Source: Streptomyces sp. Tue 6430 (GTDB taxonomy: Bacteria > Actinomycetota > Actinomycetes > Streptomycetales > Streptomycetaceae). Taken from it: a DNA stretch of 64,000 nt. This document shows positions 27,519-37,238 of this stretch, one piece after another. Every line of letters begins with the position of its first letter. Within the stretch, counting starts at the first letter, position 1. The position numbers were made by a program, and so were the translations under genes. The stretch spans positions 3,410,001 to 3,474,000 of the forward strand of contig JAKGSH010000010.1 in assembly GCA_021568835.1 (NCBI GenBank), written 5' to 3'. The notes under the pieces are model-generated. The model was not told the origin of the DNA. It worked only from the letters and a program-made list of their open reading frames with translations, and did no database searches.

Positions 27519-27868
27519 CCTTACGCGTTCGACGAATTCAGGAGTTCGTCCACGCACCCGCGGCCGTCCGGGGCGTCCGCAGCCGTCTCCGGGGCGTCCG
27601 CGCCCGTCTCCGGTGCGCCTGACCGGCGGTCCGGTGCGACGGGCGGCAGGCCGTGCGCCCGGCGGCCGCCGGTGTCCCCGGTCGGTGTCCGGTGTGCCCG
27701 TGCCCCGGTCGGTGTCCGGTGTGCCTGACAGCGGTCGGTGTCCCCGGCTGTGTCCGGTGCGTGCGGCGGCCCTCCGCGTGCCCGGCGGGTGTCCGGTGCC
27801 CCCGGTCGATGTCCGGTGCGTCCGACGGCCGTCCGGCGGGCCAGGCGGACGGCCGCTCCGCCCGTGGG
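27519..27868. repeat. Intergenic tract of GGTGTCCGGTG repeats
   Basis: The 350-bp space between the aminotransferase stop and gntR is filled with irregular copies of TCGGTGTCCGGTG and GTCTCCGGGGCGTCCG. There is no plausible gene on either strand. Many short inverted pairs are possible; no single terminator stands out. Confidence 0.65.
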
Positions 27869-29224
27869 CTACGCGGTGTACTCGTCGGCCACCGACAGCG
27901 CCGTGTCCAGCGCCGCGAGCCCCTCCTTCAGCTCCGCCTCGCCGGCGTTGCACGGCGGCACGAAGTGGGTGCGGTTCATGTTGACGAAGGGCCACACCCC
28001 GGCCTTCTTCGCGGCGGCCCCGAACGCGGCCATCGGCGCGTTCGCCTCACCGCCGGCGTTGTACGGCACCAGCGGCTCGCGCGTCTCGCGGTCCTTCACC
28101 AGCTCCAGCGCCCAGAACATGCCGACACCGCGCACCTCGCCGACGCTCGGGTGGCGCTCGGCCAGCTCCCGCAGGCCCGGTCCGACGACGGAGGCGCCGA
28201 GGTCCCTCGCGTTCTCCACGACGCCCTCCTCCGCCATCACGTTGATCGTGGCGACGGCGGCGGCGCAGGCCAGCGGGTGCCCGGAGTAGGTGAGACCACC
28301 GGGGTACGGCCGCTTCCCGAAGGTATCCGCGATCGCGCCCGAGACGGCGACCCCGCCCAGCGGCACGTAACCGCTGTTCACGCCCTTGGCGAAGGTCATC
28401 AGGTCGGGCACGACCCCCGACAGGTCGGCCGCGAACCACTCACCGGTGCGCCCGAACCCGGCCATGACCTCGTCCAGGACGAAGACGATCCCGTACGTGT
28501 CGCACAGCTCGCGGACGCCGGCCAGGTAGCCGGGCGGCGGCACCATGATCCCGGCGGTGCCGGGGATGGTCTCCAGGACGATCGCGGCGATCGTCGCGGG
28601 CCCCTCGAAGGCGATCGTCGTCTCCAGGTGCTCCAGCGCCCGCGCGCACTCCTGCTCCTCCGTCTCCGCGTAGAAGCGGGAGCGGTACAGGAACGGCGCC
28701 CAGAAGTGCACGACCCCGGCCGCGGCCGAGTCGGAGGCCCAGCGGCGCGGGTCGCCGGTGATGTTCACGGCCTGCTGGGTGCCGCCGTGGTAGGAGCGGT
28801 ACGCCGACAGCACCTTGGCCCGCCCGGTGTGCAGGCGCGCCATGCGCACCGCGTGCTCCACGGCGTCGGCGCCGCCGTTGGTGAAGAAGATCTTGTCGAG
28901 GTCGCCGGGGGTGCGCTCGGCGATCAGCCGGGCCGCCTCCGAGCGGGCCTCGACGGCGAAGGCGGGCGCGAACGTGGTCAGGCGCGCGGCCTGCTCCTGG
29001 ATCGCGGCCACGACCTTGGGGTGCTGGTAGCCGATGTTCGTGTAGACGAGCCCGCTGGTGAGGTCGAGGTAGCGCTTGCCGTCGTAGTCCCAGAAGTACG
29101 ACCCCTCGGCGCCGGCCACGGCGAGCGGGTCGATGAGTTCCTGCGCGGACCAGGAGTGGAAGACGTGCGCGCGGTCCGCGGCCTTCACGGCGGCGCCGGT
29201 CTGGGGGTCGGTCTGAGGGGTCAT
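27869..29224 (-). CDS. Class III (omega) aminotransferase
   Basis: A 451-residue PLP enzyme of fold type I, class III. SYHGGTQQAVNITG follows the FTNGGADAVEHAVRMAR cofactor region; VFVLDEVMAGFGRTG holds the PLP Asp; the Schiff-base lysine is Lys280 in MTFAKGVNSGYVPLGG. Relatives use beta-alanine, taurine, GABA or polyamines as amino donors with pyruvate or 2-oxoglutarate; the donor cannot be fixed here. ATG 29224 starts MTPQTDP. It is monocistronic with long repeat-rich flanks. Confidence 0.9.
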   Translation of the reverse strand: MTPQTDPQTGAAVKAADRAHVFHSWSAQELIDPLAVAGAEGSYFWDYDGKRYLDLTSGLVYTNIGYQHPKVVAAIQEQAARLTTFAPAFAVEARSEAARLIAERTPGDLDKIFFTNGGADAVEHAVRMARLHTGRAKVLSAYRSYHGGTQQAVNITGDPRRWASDSAAAGVVHFWAPFLYRSRFYAETEEQECARALEHLETTIAFEGPATIAAIVLETIPGTAGIMVPPPGYLAGVRELCDTYGIVFVLDEVMAGFGRTGEWFAADLSGVVPDLMTFAKGVNSGYVPLGGVAVSGAIADTFGKRPYPGGLTYSGHPLACAAAVATINVMAEEGVVENARDLGASVVGPGLRELAERHPSVGEVRGVGMFWALELVKDRETREPLVPYNAGGEANAPMAAFGAAAKKAGVWPFVNMNRTHFVPPCNAGEAELKEGLAALDTALSVADEYTA

Positions 29225-29757
29225 GCGGGCGAGCGTAGGTGTCCGCGACGCGGAAGCGGTATCGGCGTCCTGTTCCGTGGGCGGGGGGTTTTTGCGACAG
29301 GTTGTCGGGCGTGAACGGCCGGACCGGGCCGCTACGGCGGTGCCCTCCGGCCCGGCGGCCGGTTCCCCGGCGTCGCGGAGGAACCGGCCTGCCCCTCCGG
29401 CCCCACCACCCCTCCGGCCCCACCGCCCCTCCGGCCCCACCGCCCCTCCGGCCCCACCGCCCCTCCGGCCCCACCGCCGCCCGGTGGCGGCTGCCGGGCG
29501 CGGCCCTCGCGGCGCACCGGGCTGCCGGTGCCCGGCACGCGCGGGCGCGCCCCGCGCGGCGACCGCTTCGGCCGTGTCGACGCCGCCGGCGCCCAGCGCG
29601 CGGGCGCGCCGCGATCGCCCGGGGTGGGCACCGGCGCGGAGCTCCGGCCCGGAGCCCCGCGCCCGTTACGGAACCGTAGACACCACACCGCTCGACTCCC
29701 GGAAGGGCCGGTTTATCCTCGGCGGGATCACATCTGTGGGGGAAAGGCGGAGCTGCC
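29225..29757. other. Gene-free 533-bp interval with a 17-bp repeat array
   Basis: No reading frame with credible codon use or start site. The main content is the 29391-29475 array. Next to the kinase start a TTTATCCTCGGCGGGATCAC stretch is the only promoter-like, less GC-rich DNA. Confidence 0.6.
29391..29475 (+). repeat. Five tandem 17-bp repeats
   Basis: Five consecutive copies of GCCCCTCCGGCCCCACC, with one A variant at 29408. The 17-bp period is not a multiple of three, in keeping with non-coding DNA. It is not a CRISPR array because there are no spacers. Confidence 0.9.
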
Positions 29758-31574
29758 ATGGAGAAGCTGGGACCGGGGGATCCGCAGCGGATCGGCGGCT
29801 ACCGGCTGCTCGGGCGGCTGGGATCGGGCGGCATGGGGCAGGTCTTCCTGGCCCGCTCGGACCGCGGACGGACCGTCGCCGTGAAGCTGGTCCGGCCGGA
29901 ACTGGCCGAGCGCGAGGAGTTCCGGGCGCGGTTCCGCCAGGAGGTGCGCAACGCCCAGCGCGTCGGCGGGTTCTGGACCGCCCCCGTCCTCGACGCCGAC
30001 ACCGAGGCCGCCGTGCCCTGGGTCGCCACCGGCTACGTCGCCGGGCCCAGCCTCCAGCAGGTGGTGGACCACGACCACGGCCCGCTGCCCGAGCGGTCGG
30101 TGCGCATCCTCGCCGCCGGCCTCGCGCACGCCCTCACCAACATCCACGCGGCCGGGATCGTCCACCGCGACCTCAAGCCGTCCAACGTGATGGTCACCAT
30201 CGAGGGCCCCCGCGTCATCGACTTCGGTGTCGCGCGGGCCCTGGAGACCGTGACCGGCGACGGCGCCCTGACCCAGCTCGGCGACGGCGGCCTCACCCAG
30301 ACCGGCGCGCTGATCGGCTCGCCGGGCTTCATGGCCCCCGAGCAGGTGCGCGGCGACCGGATCACGCCCGCGTGCGACGTCTTCTGCCTGGGCTCCGTCC
30401 TCGCCTACGCCGCCACCGGCGTCCTGCCCTTCGGCTCCGCCGACCAGCAGGGCGTCCACGCGCTGCTGTTCCGCATAGCAGAGGAGGAGCCCGACCTCAC
30501 GCGCGTGCCCGAGGGCATCGCCGACCTGGTCCGCGCCTGCCTGCGCAAGGACCCGGCGGCCCGGCCCACGCTGGAGCGGATCCTGGAACGCACCGGCGCC
30601 GAGGACACCGTCGCCGACGGCCGCTCCCGCGACCCGTGGCTGCCGGGCACCCTCGTCGCCCAGCTGGGCCGGCACGCCGTACGGCTCCTGGAGACGGAGG
30701 ACCCCCAGGGAGCCTTCACGCAGGCCGCCCCGCACCACCCGGGCCCCCGCGGCACCCTCGCGGCTCCGCCCGGCCACGGCCCCACCCTGGCCGCGCCCCA
30801 CCCGGCGTACGGCCACCCCCAGCAGTACCCGGCCCCGCCCCGGCAGCCGATGCCGACGTCGGTACCGGCGCAGGCGCCGATGCCGGTACCGATGCAGGTA
30901 CCGGTCCCGCACAACCCCTACGCGGCCGACGCACCCGACGCGGCGGCGTACGGCACCCCCACCCCGGCCACCCCGGCCACCCCGGCTACTCCGGTCACCC
31001 CGACGACCTCGAGGACCCGCCCCGCCGCGGCCGTCGTTCCACGGTGCTGCTCGGGGCGGTCGCCGCGGTGGTCGCGCTGGCCGCCGGCGGCACGGTGTAC
31101 GCGGTCATGAACGGCGACGACGGCACCTCCGGCGCGCTCCCGGCCCCGACCACGTCGGCCCCCGCGACGCCGACGGATCCCGGGACCCGGTCCCCGTCCC
31201 CGTCGCCCTCGCTCTCCTCGCCGTCCCCCTCACCGGAGGAGGGCGAGATCCCCGAGACCTACCTGGGCACCTGGACCACCACGATCAACGGCGCCGACAC
31301 CCGCCGCCTGACCCTCACCCAGGGCGAGGCGGGCGACACGGTCCTGCGCCTGGTGGCCGACGGCGAGGCCTACCACTGCGAGTTCGCCGCCGCCCTGAAC
31401 CGGCCCCCGACCGCGCAGTCGCCCCTGACCCTGGGCCCCTCCGAGGTCACCACGGGCGAGCCCCTCTCCTCCTGCTCCCCGGGCGCGGCCACGGAGGTGA
31501 CGCTCCTGTCGGACGGCCGGCTGCAACGCCTCAACCCGACCACGGGCGAAAAACTGACGTACGACCGCGGCTGA
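29758..31574 (+). CDS. PknB-type Ser/Thr protein kinase, -1 frameshift before the membrane helix
   Basis: The kinase domain is complete: GRLGSGGMGQVF loop, Lys43 in VAVKLV, catalytic HRDLKPSN with Asp138, DFGVA, and GSPGFMAPEQ. A Pro-rich linker follows. From about 30956 the frame shifts by one: as sequenced the first frame ends at 31110, but the other frame carries RRSTVLLGAVAAVVALAAGG (membrane helix) and an extracytoplasmic domain (EIPETYLGTWTTTINGADT to EKLTYDRG) to 31574. One C added to the run at 30956-30960 makes the linker GHPGHPGYSGHPDDLEDPPRR and a ~605-residue receptor kinase. Start ATG after GGGGGAAAGG. Confidence 0.88.
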
Positions 31575-31579
31575 CGCAC

Positions 31580-31660
31580 CAGCCCGTCCGGCGCTCGAGG
31601 ACGAGGCCGGCCAGGCCGGGAGCGGGGTCCGGGGGCGGCAGCCCCGGGTGCGGGGCGGGA
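31580..31660 (+). repeat. Streptomyces-type extragenic repeat after the kinase gene
   Basis: CCCGTCCGGCGCTCGAGGAC followed by a GGGGTCCGGGGGCGGCAGCCCC hairpin-like segment resembles a sequence scattered in many copies between Streptomyces genes. The rest of the 292-bp gap to 31866 is GGCCCGGCC-rich and non-coding. Confidence 0.55.
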
Positions 31661-31866
31661 AGGGGCGACAGAGGCGAGGAAACCACCGGCCGGCCGCCGG
31701 CCCGGCCCCCGCAGACCCGGCCACCCTAGGCCCGGCCGTCTGCCGGCCAGGCCTCCGCAGACCTGACCCCCGCCGGTTCAGCCACCCTAGGCCCGGCCAC
31801 CCGCAGACCTGGCCCCCACCGGCCCGGCCCTTTTACATACCCGGCCCACCCCCGACGGTCCCACCG

Positions 31867-32622
31867 TCACCGCGGCTCGGGCGGCCGCTGCCGGGGCATG
31901 TTGGGCCGCCCCGCGCCCCCGGGCGGCAACGGGATCCGGCCGGGAGCCGGCCCGGCCCCCCGCCCCCCGCCCCCGGAGCCCCCCACCCCCTGCAACCCCA
32001 TCGGCGCCGCCCCCGTACGGAACGACACCATCCAGTCCACCGTCTCCATCCGCACCAGCTCGGTCACGTCCTCCGAGAACCGCCGCAGCACCCCCAGGCA
32101 CCGCTCGGCGGCCTCGCCGGCCGTCCCCTCCGCCGGCCCCAGCACCTCCCGCACACTCTCCGCCGCCCACTCGAACTGCAGCACCTGCAGCCTCCGCTGC
32201 ACCGCCTGCGCCGTGGCCATGTCCCGCATCCACCCGGCCGTCACCCCGAAGAACCGGTCGACGGCCAGGCACGCCGCCGCCGCCAGCAGCGCCAGATACC
32301 CCCAGGGCGCCGCCCCGCCCGTCGCCCCCGCGACGTCGAGCAACGGCAGCGCCACCCCCGTCACCGCCCCCGCCGCGGCCCCGCCCCGCAGGACCCGCGC
32401 CACCCGCCGCTTCCACACCCGGTCGGCGAGGTACCAGGCCGCCGTGTCCAGCGCGCCCCGCTCGACCCACCGGTACAGCTCGTCGAGCCGCTCGGCCGGC
32501 TCGCCCCAGTCCCCGAGCGGAAAGGCCCGCCCGGTCAGGTCGCCCGGCCGCAGCCACGCCGCGCCCCCGCCCCGCCCGTCCCGGGGCGGACCCTCGGGCT
32601 GCCTCTCCGGCTGCTGACCCAC
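31867..32622 (-). CDS. SLATT-like two-helix membrane protein
   Basis: A 251-residue protein. Residues ~25-75 are charged and aromatic (WGEPAERLDELYRWVERGALDTAAWYLADRVWKRR). Two membrane helices follow at ~80-100 and ~108-128 (ending VDRFFGVTAGWM), then a long helical stretch with EWAAESVREVL and VTELVRMETVDWMVSF, and a Pro/Gly tail. This order fits the SLATT family, linked in other genomes to nucleotide-triggered membrane effectors. The chromosomal place next to ybaB-recR is conserved in streptomycetes, so a housekeeping role is as likely as defence. GTG 32622 has GGGAG at 7 bp. Confidence 0.65.
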   Translation of the reverse strand: MGQQPERQPEGPPRDGRGGGAAWLRPGDLTGRAFPLGDWGEPAERLDELYRWVERGALDTAAWYLADRVWKRRVARVLRGGAAAGAVTGVALPLLDVAGATGGAAPWGYLALLAAAACLAVDRFFGVTAGWMRDMATAQAVQRRLQVLQFEWAAESVREVLGPAEGTAGEAAERCLGVLRRFSEDVTELVRMETVDWMVSFRTGAAPMGLQGVGGSGGGGRGAGPAPGRIPLPPGGAGRPNMPRQRPPEPR

Positions 32623-32914
32623 CCGGCACTCCCTACGTCCAGCCGATCCCGTCGCGCAACGCCTGGCGCCACCCGCTGCCACGCGATGCCACCGTGGCTC
32701 CCGATGCCGGTGCGCCGGACCCTTTCCTACCTCCCAATGGGTGGCGAAGAGGAAGGTTTCGTCTCTTTTCCGTCCGGAAGTGGGCCTTGATCAGGTATAC
32801 GACCCACCCGAGACTCACTCGAAAGAGTGCTGGGGCGACACCCGCACAGACCACGTAGGCTCGTGCCGAGCGGGAAAATCCCGTACCGACCAAGGCCCGG
32901 AAGAGGAGCTGATC

Positions 32915-33256
32915 GTGATTCCCGGTGGTGGCCAGCCCAACATGCAGCAGCTGCTCCAGCAGGCCCAGAAGATGCAGCAGGATCTGGCCCGCGCCCAGGA
33001 GGAGCTGGCGAACACCGAGGTCGACGGCCAGGCCGGCGGCGGCCTGGTGCGGGCCACCGTGACGGGCGCCGGCGAGCTGCGCGCCCTGAAGATCGACCCG
33101 AAGGCGGTGGACCCCGAGGACACCGAGACCCTCGCCGACCTCGTCGTCGCGGCCGTCCAGGCGGCCAACGAGAACGCGCAGAACCTCCAGCAGCAGAAGC
33201 TCGGCCCGCTCGCCCAGGGCCTCGGCGGCGGCGGCATCCCCGGCCTGCCGTTCTGA
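32915..33256 (+). CDS. ybaB: YbaB/EbfC nucleoid-associated protein
   Basis: A 113-residue DNA-binding dimer. The N-terminal coiled helix MQQLLQQAQKMQQDLARAQEEL is followed by strands VDGQAGGGLVRATVTGAGEL and a C-terminal helix with Gln-rich NAQNLQQQKLGPL. GTG 32915 has GAGGAG 8 bp upstream. Located 124 bp before recR, the classical recombination-linked pairing. Confidence 0.93.
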   Translation: MIPGGGQPNMQQLLQQAQKMQQDLARAQEELANTEVDGQAGGGLVRATVTGAGELRALKIDPKAVDPEDTETLADLVVAAVQAANENAQNLQQQKLGPLAQGLGGGGIPGLPF

Positions 33257-33380
33257 CCCCTCCCCGGAGCCGGCCGTTTCGGCGTCCGTCGCCCACGCGA
33301 CGTCCCCACCGCCTTCCTAGGACGGGCGGCGGCCAACTACCGTACGTACTGCAAGGAACCACAGGAAGGACGGCAGTCCG

Positions 33381-33980
33381 TTGTACGAAGGCGTGGTCCA
33401 GGACCTCATCGACGAACTGGGGCGGCTCCCCGGCGTCGGTCCCAAGAGCGCGCAGCGGATCGCCTTCCACATCCTCCAGGCGGAGCCGACGGACGTACGG
33501 CGTCTCGCGCAGTGCCTGATGGAGGTCAAGGCGAAGGTCCGGTTCTGCGCGACCTGCGGCAACGTGGCGCAGGAGGAGTTGTGCAACATCTGCCGCGACC
33601 CCCGGCGCGACCTCTCCGTCATCTGCGTGGTCGAGGAGCCGAAGGACGTGGTGGCCGTCGAGCGCACCCGCGAGTTCCGGGGCAAGTACCACGTCCTGGG
33701 CGGGGCGATCAGCCCGATCGAGGGCGTCGGCCCCGACGACCTGCGCATCAGGGAGCTGCTGGCCCGCCTCGCCGACGGCGCCGTCACCGAGCTGATCCTC
33801 GCCACGGACCCGAATCTCGAAGGCGAGGCGACGGCCACGTACCTCGCCCGCATGATCAAGCCCATGGGCCTGAAGGTCACCCGCCTGGCCAGCGGCCTCC
33901 CGGTGGGTGGCGACCTGGAGTACGCGGACGAGGTCACGCTCGGCCGCGCCTTCGAGGGGAGACGACTCCTAGATGTCTGA
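33381..33980 (+). CDS. recR: Recombination mediator RecR
   Basis: A 199-residue protein of RecFOR gap repair. A helix-hairpin-helix (LGRLPGVGPKSAQRIAFH, ~13-30) precedes a four-cysteine zinc finger (Cys56, 59, 68, 71) and a Toprim domain (VICVVEEPKDVVAVERT to ILATDPNLEGEATATYL). The start is TTG, with AGGAAGGA upstream. It overlaps the DUF5063 gene by 8 nt. Confidence 0.97.
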   Translation: MYEGVVQDLIDELGRLPGVGPKSAQRIAFHILQAEPTDVRRLAQCLMEVKAKVRFCATCGNVAQEELCNICRDPRRDLSVICVVEEPKDVVAVERTREFRGKYHVLGGAISPIEGVGPDDLRIRELLARLADGAVTELILATDPNLEGEATATYLARMIKPMGLKVTRLASGLPVGGDLEYADEVTLGRAFEGRRLLDV

Positions 33981-34632
33981 CGCCACGCTGCACGCGACCG
34001 GCCGGAACCCGGACGATTTCGTCGTCCAGATCGCCGACCAGATCGAGAGTTTCCTGGTCGCGGTCTCCGAGGTCGCCAAGGGCGACGAGCCGGACTCGGC
34101 CGTGCCCTTCCTCCTGCTGGAGGTCTCCCAGCTCCTGCTGGCCGGCGGCCGCCTCGGCGCCCACGAGGACATCGTCCCCGACGAGCGCTACGAGCCCGAC
34201 CCCGGATTCGAGCCCGACGCGGACGAACTGCGCGAGAACCTCGCCCGCCTCCTGGAGCCGGTCGACGTCTACTCCGAGGTCTTCGACCCCTACGAGCCCC
34301 GCAAGGCGCCCGTCCCCGCCCGCATCTCCGACGACCTCGCCGACGTCATCGCCGACCTGCGGCACGGCATGGTCCACTACCGGGCCGGCCGCACCTCGGA
34401 GGCCCTGTGGTGGTGGCAGTTCTCGTACTTCTCCAACTGGGGCGCCACGGCCTCGGCGACCCTGCGCGCCCTGCACTCGGTCCTGGCCCACGTCCGCCTC
34501 AACCAGCCCCTGCAGGAGCTGGACGGCCTGGACACGGACCAGGGCGACGGCGACGACACCCTGGAGTTCGAGGCGGGCCGGGTGATGGCCCAGGAGATCG
34601 GCGGCCCGCTGGGACCGGGGTCGCTCAGGTAG
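33973..34632 (+). CDS. DUF5063 family protein
   Basis: A 219-residue acidic soluble protein: ADQIESFLVAVSEVAKG, VPFLLLEVSQLLLAGGRL, LEPVDVYSEVFDPYEP, and an aromatic ALWWWQFSYFSNWGATASATLRALHSVL helix. This is the actinobacterial DUF5063 family found between recR and ask. Function unknown. ATG 33973 lies within the recR stop region, so it is translationally coupled. Confidence 0.87.
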   Translation: MSDATLHATGRNPDDFVVQIADQIESFLVAVSEVAKGDEPDSAVPFLLLEVSQLLLAGGRLGAHEDIVPDERYEPDPGFEPDADELRENLARLLEPVDVYSEVFDPYEPRKAPVPARISDDLADVIADLRHGMVHYRAGRTSEALWWWQFSYFSNWGATASATLRALHSVLAHVRLNQPLQELDGLDTDQGDGDDTLEFEAGRVMAQEIGGPLGPGSLR

Positions 34633-34911
34633 CCTTCCGCCGTTCCGCGTCCCCCCACGCTCCTCTGCGCCCCCTTGTGTCCCCCTGCGTCCCCCCGCCT
34701 CCCTCCGCGTGTCGGCCGTGTGTGAAACCCACGTCACAGCTTTCACTTCGGCGTCAGTGGGCAGGGTCTGTCCTGGACGACCCGCCCGGATCGCCCCGGG
34801 GAGTCTCACCATGCGGTATCCCGGGGGCGGTTTCCGGGTGCTCGTTAGACTGAGCCGACCGCAGTACGAGGGCGTATGTGCGGAAAAAGACAAACTGAGC
34901 GAGGAGCGCAC

Positions 34912-36189
34912 GTGGGCCTTGTCGTGCAGAAGTACGGAGGCTCCTCCGTAGCCGATGCCGAGGGCATCAAGCGCGTCGCCAAGCGGATCGTGGAAGCCAA
35001 GAAGGACGGTCACCAAGTGGTGGCAGTGGTTTCCGCGATGGGCGACACGACGGATGAGCTGATCGATCTCGCGGAGCAGGTTTCCCCGATCCCTGCCGGG
35101 CGCGAGCTCGACATGCTGCTGACCGCCGGAGAGCGGATCTCCATGGCACTGCTGGCCATGGCGATCAAGAACCTGGGCCACTCCGCCCAGAGCTTCACCG
35201 GCAGCCAGGCAGGTGTCATCACCGACTCGGTCCACAACAAAGCCCGGATCATCGATGTCACGCCGGGCCGGATCCGTGACTCGCTCGACGAGGGCAACAT
35301 CGCCATCGTCGCCGGGTTCCAGGGCGTCAGCCAGGACACCAAGGACATCACCACCCTGGGGCGCGGCGGGTCCGACACCACCGCCGTGGCCCTCGCGGCC
35401 GCCCTCGACGCCGAGGTGTGCGAGATCTACACCGACGTCGACGGCGTGTTCACCGCCGACCCGCGCGTGGTGAAGAAGGCCCGGAAGATCGACTGGATCT
35501 CCTTCGAGGACATGCTCGAACTGGCCTCGTCCGGGTCGAAGGTGCTGCTCCACCGCTGCGTGGAGTACGCCCGCCGGTACAACATCCCGATCCACGTCCG
35601 GTCGTCCTTCAGCGGACTTCCGGGCACCTGGGTCAGCAGCGAGCCGATCGAGCAAGGGGACAAGCAGGTGGAGCAGGCCATCATCTCCGGTGTCGCGCAC
35701 GACACCTCCGAGGCCAAGATCACGGTCGTCGGCGTGCCGGACAAGCCGGGCGAGGCGGCCACGATCTTCCGCACGGTCGCCGACGAGCAGATCAACCTCG
35801 ACATGATCGTGCAGAACGTGTCCGCGGCCTCCACCGGCCTCACGGACATCTCCTTCACGCTGCCGAAGTCCGAGGGCCGCAAGGCGATCGACGCCCTGGA
35901 GAAGAACAAGAGCGGCATCGGCTTCGACTCGCTGCGCTACGACGACCAGATCGGCAAGATCTCCCTCGTCGGCGCCGGCATGAAGACCAACCCGGGCGTC
36001 ACCGCCGACTTCTTCAAGGCGCTGTCCGACGCGGGCGTCAACATCGAGCTGATCTCGACCTCCGAGATCCGCATCTCGGTCGTCACCCGCGCCGACGACG
36101 TGCCGGAGGCCGTGCGCGCCGTGCACACCGCCTTCGGGCTCGACTCCGACAGCGACGAGGCCGTCGTCTACGGGGGCACCGGGCGATGA
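34912..36189 (+). CDS. ask: Aspartokinase
   Basis: Phosphorylates aspartate, committing step for lysine, threonine, methionine and diaminopimelate. The 425-residue protein has KYGGSSV (7-13), the kinase core GRGGSDTTAVALAAAL, and two ACT domains from about residue 265 (ITVVGVPDKPG, SLVGAGMKTNPGV) for concerted feedback inhibition. GTG 34912 is preceded by GAGGAG; upstream in-frame ATG 34876 lacks such a site. ATGA overlap with asd. An internal in-frame start probably yields a separate regulatory subunit. Confidence 0.95.
   Translation: MGLVVQKYGGSSVADAEGIKRVAKRIVEAKKDGHQVVAVVSAMGDTTDELIDLAEQVSPIPAGRELDMLLTAGERISMALLAMAIKNLGHSAQSFTGSQAGVITDSVHNKARIIDVTPGRIRDSLDEGNIAIVAGFQGVSQDTKDITTLGRGGSDTTAVALAAALDAEVCEIYTDVDGVFTADPRVVKKARKIDWISFEDMLELASSGSKVLLHRCVEYARRYNIPIHVRSSFSGLPGTWVSSEPIEQGDKQVEQAIISGVAHDTSEAKITVVGVPDKPGEAATIFRTVADEQINLDMIVQNVSAASTGLTDISFTLPKSEGRKAIDALEKNKSGIGFDSLRYDDQIGKISLVGAGMKTNPGVTADFFKALSDAGVNIELISTSEIRISVVTRADDVPEAVRAVHTAFGLDSDSDEAVVYGGTGR
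35668..36189 (+). CDS. Putative aspartokinase beta subunit from an internal start
   Basis: In frame with ask, GTG 35668 follows AAGGGG at 8 bp and begins (M)EQAIISGVAHDTSEAKITV. This matches the place and wording of the known internal beta-subunit start of corynebacterial lysC. It would make a 173-residue ACT-domain protein for an alpha2-beta2 enzyme. Expression is inferred from the site and the family. Confidence 0.55.
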   Translation: MEQAIISGVAHDTSEAKITVVGVPDKPGEAATIFRTVADEQINLDMIVQNVSAASTGLTDISFTLPKSEGRKAIDALEKNKSGIGFDSLRYDDQIGKISLVGAGMKTNPGVTADFFKALSDAGVNIELISTSEIRISVVTRADDVPEAVRAVHTAFGLDSDSDEAVVYGGTGR

Positions 36190-37238
36190 TCCGACGACCG
36201 ACGCTCGCGGTCGTGGGAGCGACCGGAGCGGTCGGCACGGTCATGCTGAAGATCCTGTCCCAGCGCGCCGACGTCTGGGGCGAGATCCGACTGATCGCCT
36301 CGCCGCGCTCGGCCGGCCGCAAGCTGGCCGTGCGCGGCGAGGAGGTCGAGGTGGTGGCGCTCACCGAGGAGGCCTTCGACGGCGTCGACGTCGCGATGTT
36401 CGACGTGCCGGACGAGGTCGCCGAGCGGTGGGCGCCGCTCGCCGCCGCCCGGGGCGTGGTGGTCGTGGACAACTCGGCCGCCTTCCGGATGGACCCGGAC
36501 GTGCCCCTGGTCGTCCCCGAGGTCAACGCGCACGCCGTGCGCAACAGGCCGCGCGGCATCGTCGCCAACCCGAACTGCACCACCCTGTCGATGATCGTCG
36601 CGCTGGGCGCGCTGCACGCCGAGTACGGCCTGCGCGAGCTGGTGGTGTCGTCGTACCAGGCGGTCAGCGGGGCGGGCCGGGCCGGCGTGGAGACCCTGCG
36701 CCGGCAGTTGTCCATGGTCGCCGGTACGGAACTGGGGACCAGCCCGGGTGACGTACGGCGGGCCGTCGGCGACCTCACCGGCCCCTTCCCGGAGCCGGTC
36801 GCGCTGAACGTCGTGCCGTGGGCCGGATCGCCGCGCGAGGACGGCTGGTCGTCGGAGGAGATGAAGGTGCGGGACGAGTCCCGCAAGATCCTCGGACTGC
36901 CGAAGCTGCCCGTCGCCGTGACCTGCGTGCGCGTGCCGGTGATCACCGTGCACTCCCTCACCGTCCACGCCCGCTTCCAGGACGAGGTCACCGTCGGCGG
37001 CGCCCGCGAGATCCTCGCCACCGCCCCCGGCGTCGTCCTCTTCGACAACCCGGCCGCCGGGGAGTTCCCCACCCCCGCCGACGTCGTCGGCACCGACCCC
37101 ACCTGGGTCGGCCGGGTGCGCCGGGCGCTCGACGACCCCACGGCGCTCGAACTCTTCGTGTGCGGGGACAACCTGCGCAAGGGGGCCGCCCTGAACACCG
37201 CGCAGATCGCCGAACTGGTGGCGGCGGAGTACGGGTGA
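36186..37238 (+). CDS. asd: Aspartate-semialdehyde dehydrogenase
   Basis: NADPH-dependent reduction of aspartyl phosphate to the semialdehyde, the step after ask. The 350-residue protein has VVGATGAVG (9-17), catalytic Cys131 in ANPNCTTLSM, the substrate loop SSYQAVSGAGRAG and RVPVITVHS with the general-base His. It is coupled to ask by ATGA. A hairpin 160 bp downstream may end the operon. Confidence 0.95.
   Translation: MIRRPTLAVVGATGAVGTVMLKILSQRADVWGEIRLIASPRSAGRKLAVRGEEVEVVALTEEAFDGVDVAMFDVPDEVAERWAPLAAARGVVVVDNSAAFRMDPDVPLVVPEVNAHAVRNRPRGIVANPNCTTLSMIVALGALHAEYGLRELVVSSYQAVSGAGRAGVETLRRQLSMVAGTELGTSPGDVRRAVGDLTGPFPEPVALNVVPWAGSPREDGWSSEEMKVRDESRKILGLPKLPVAVTCVRVPVITVHSLTVHARFQDEVTVGGAREILATAPGVVLFDNPAAGEFPTPADVVGTDPTWVGRVRRALDDPTALELFVCGDNLRKGAALNTAQIAELVAAEYG

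Noticed and set aside
24001..27519. A single 1172-residue protein running through gntR and the glycosyltransferase
   Set aside because: The upstream third is the shadow of the well-supported GntR gene in another frame; the ribosome-coupled GTG 26724 gives a normal protein.
29391..29475. Five 17-bp repeats as a possible CRISPR array
   Set aside because: Units are directly adjacent with no spacers, shorter than CRISPR repeats, and no cas genes are nearby.
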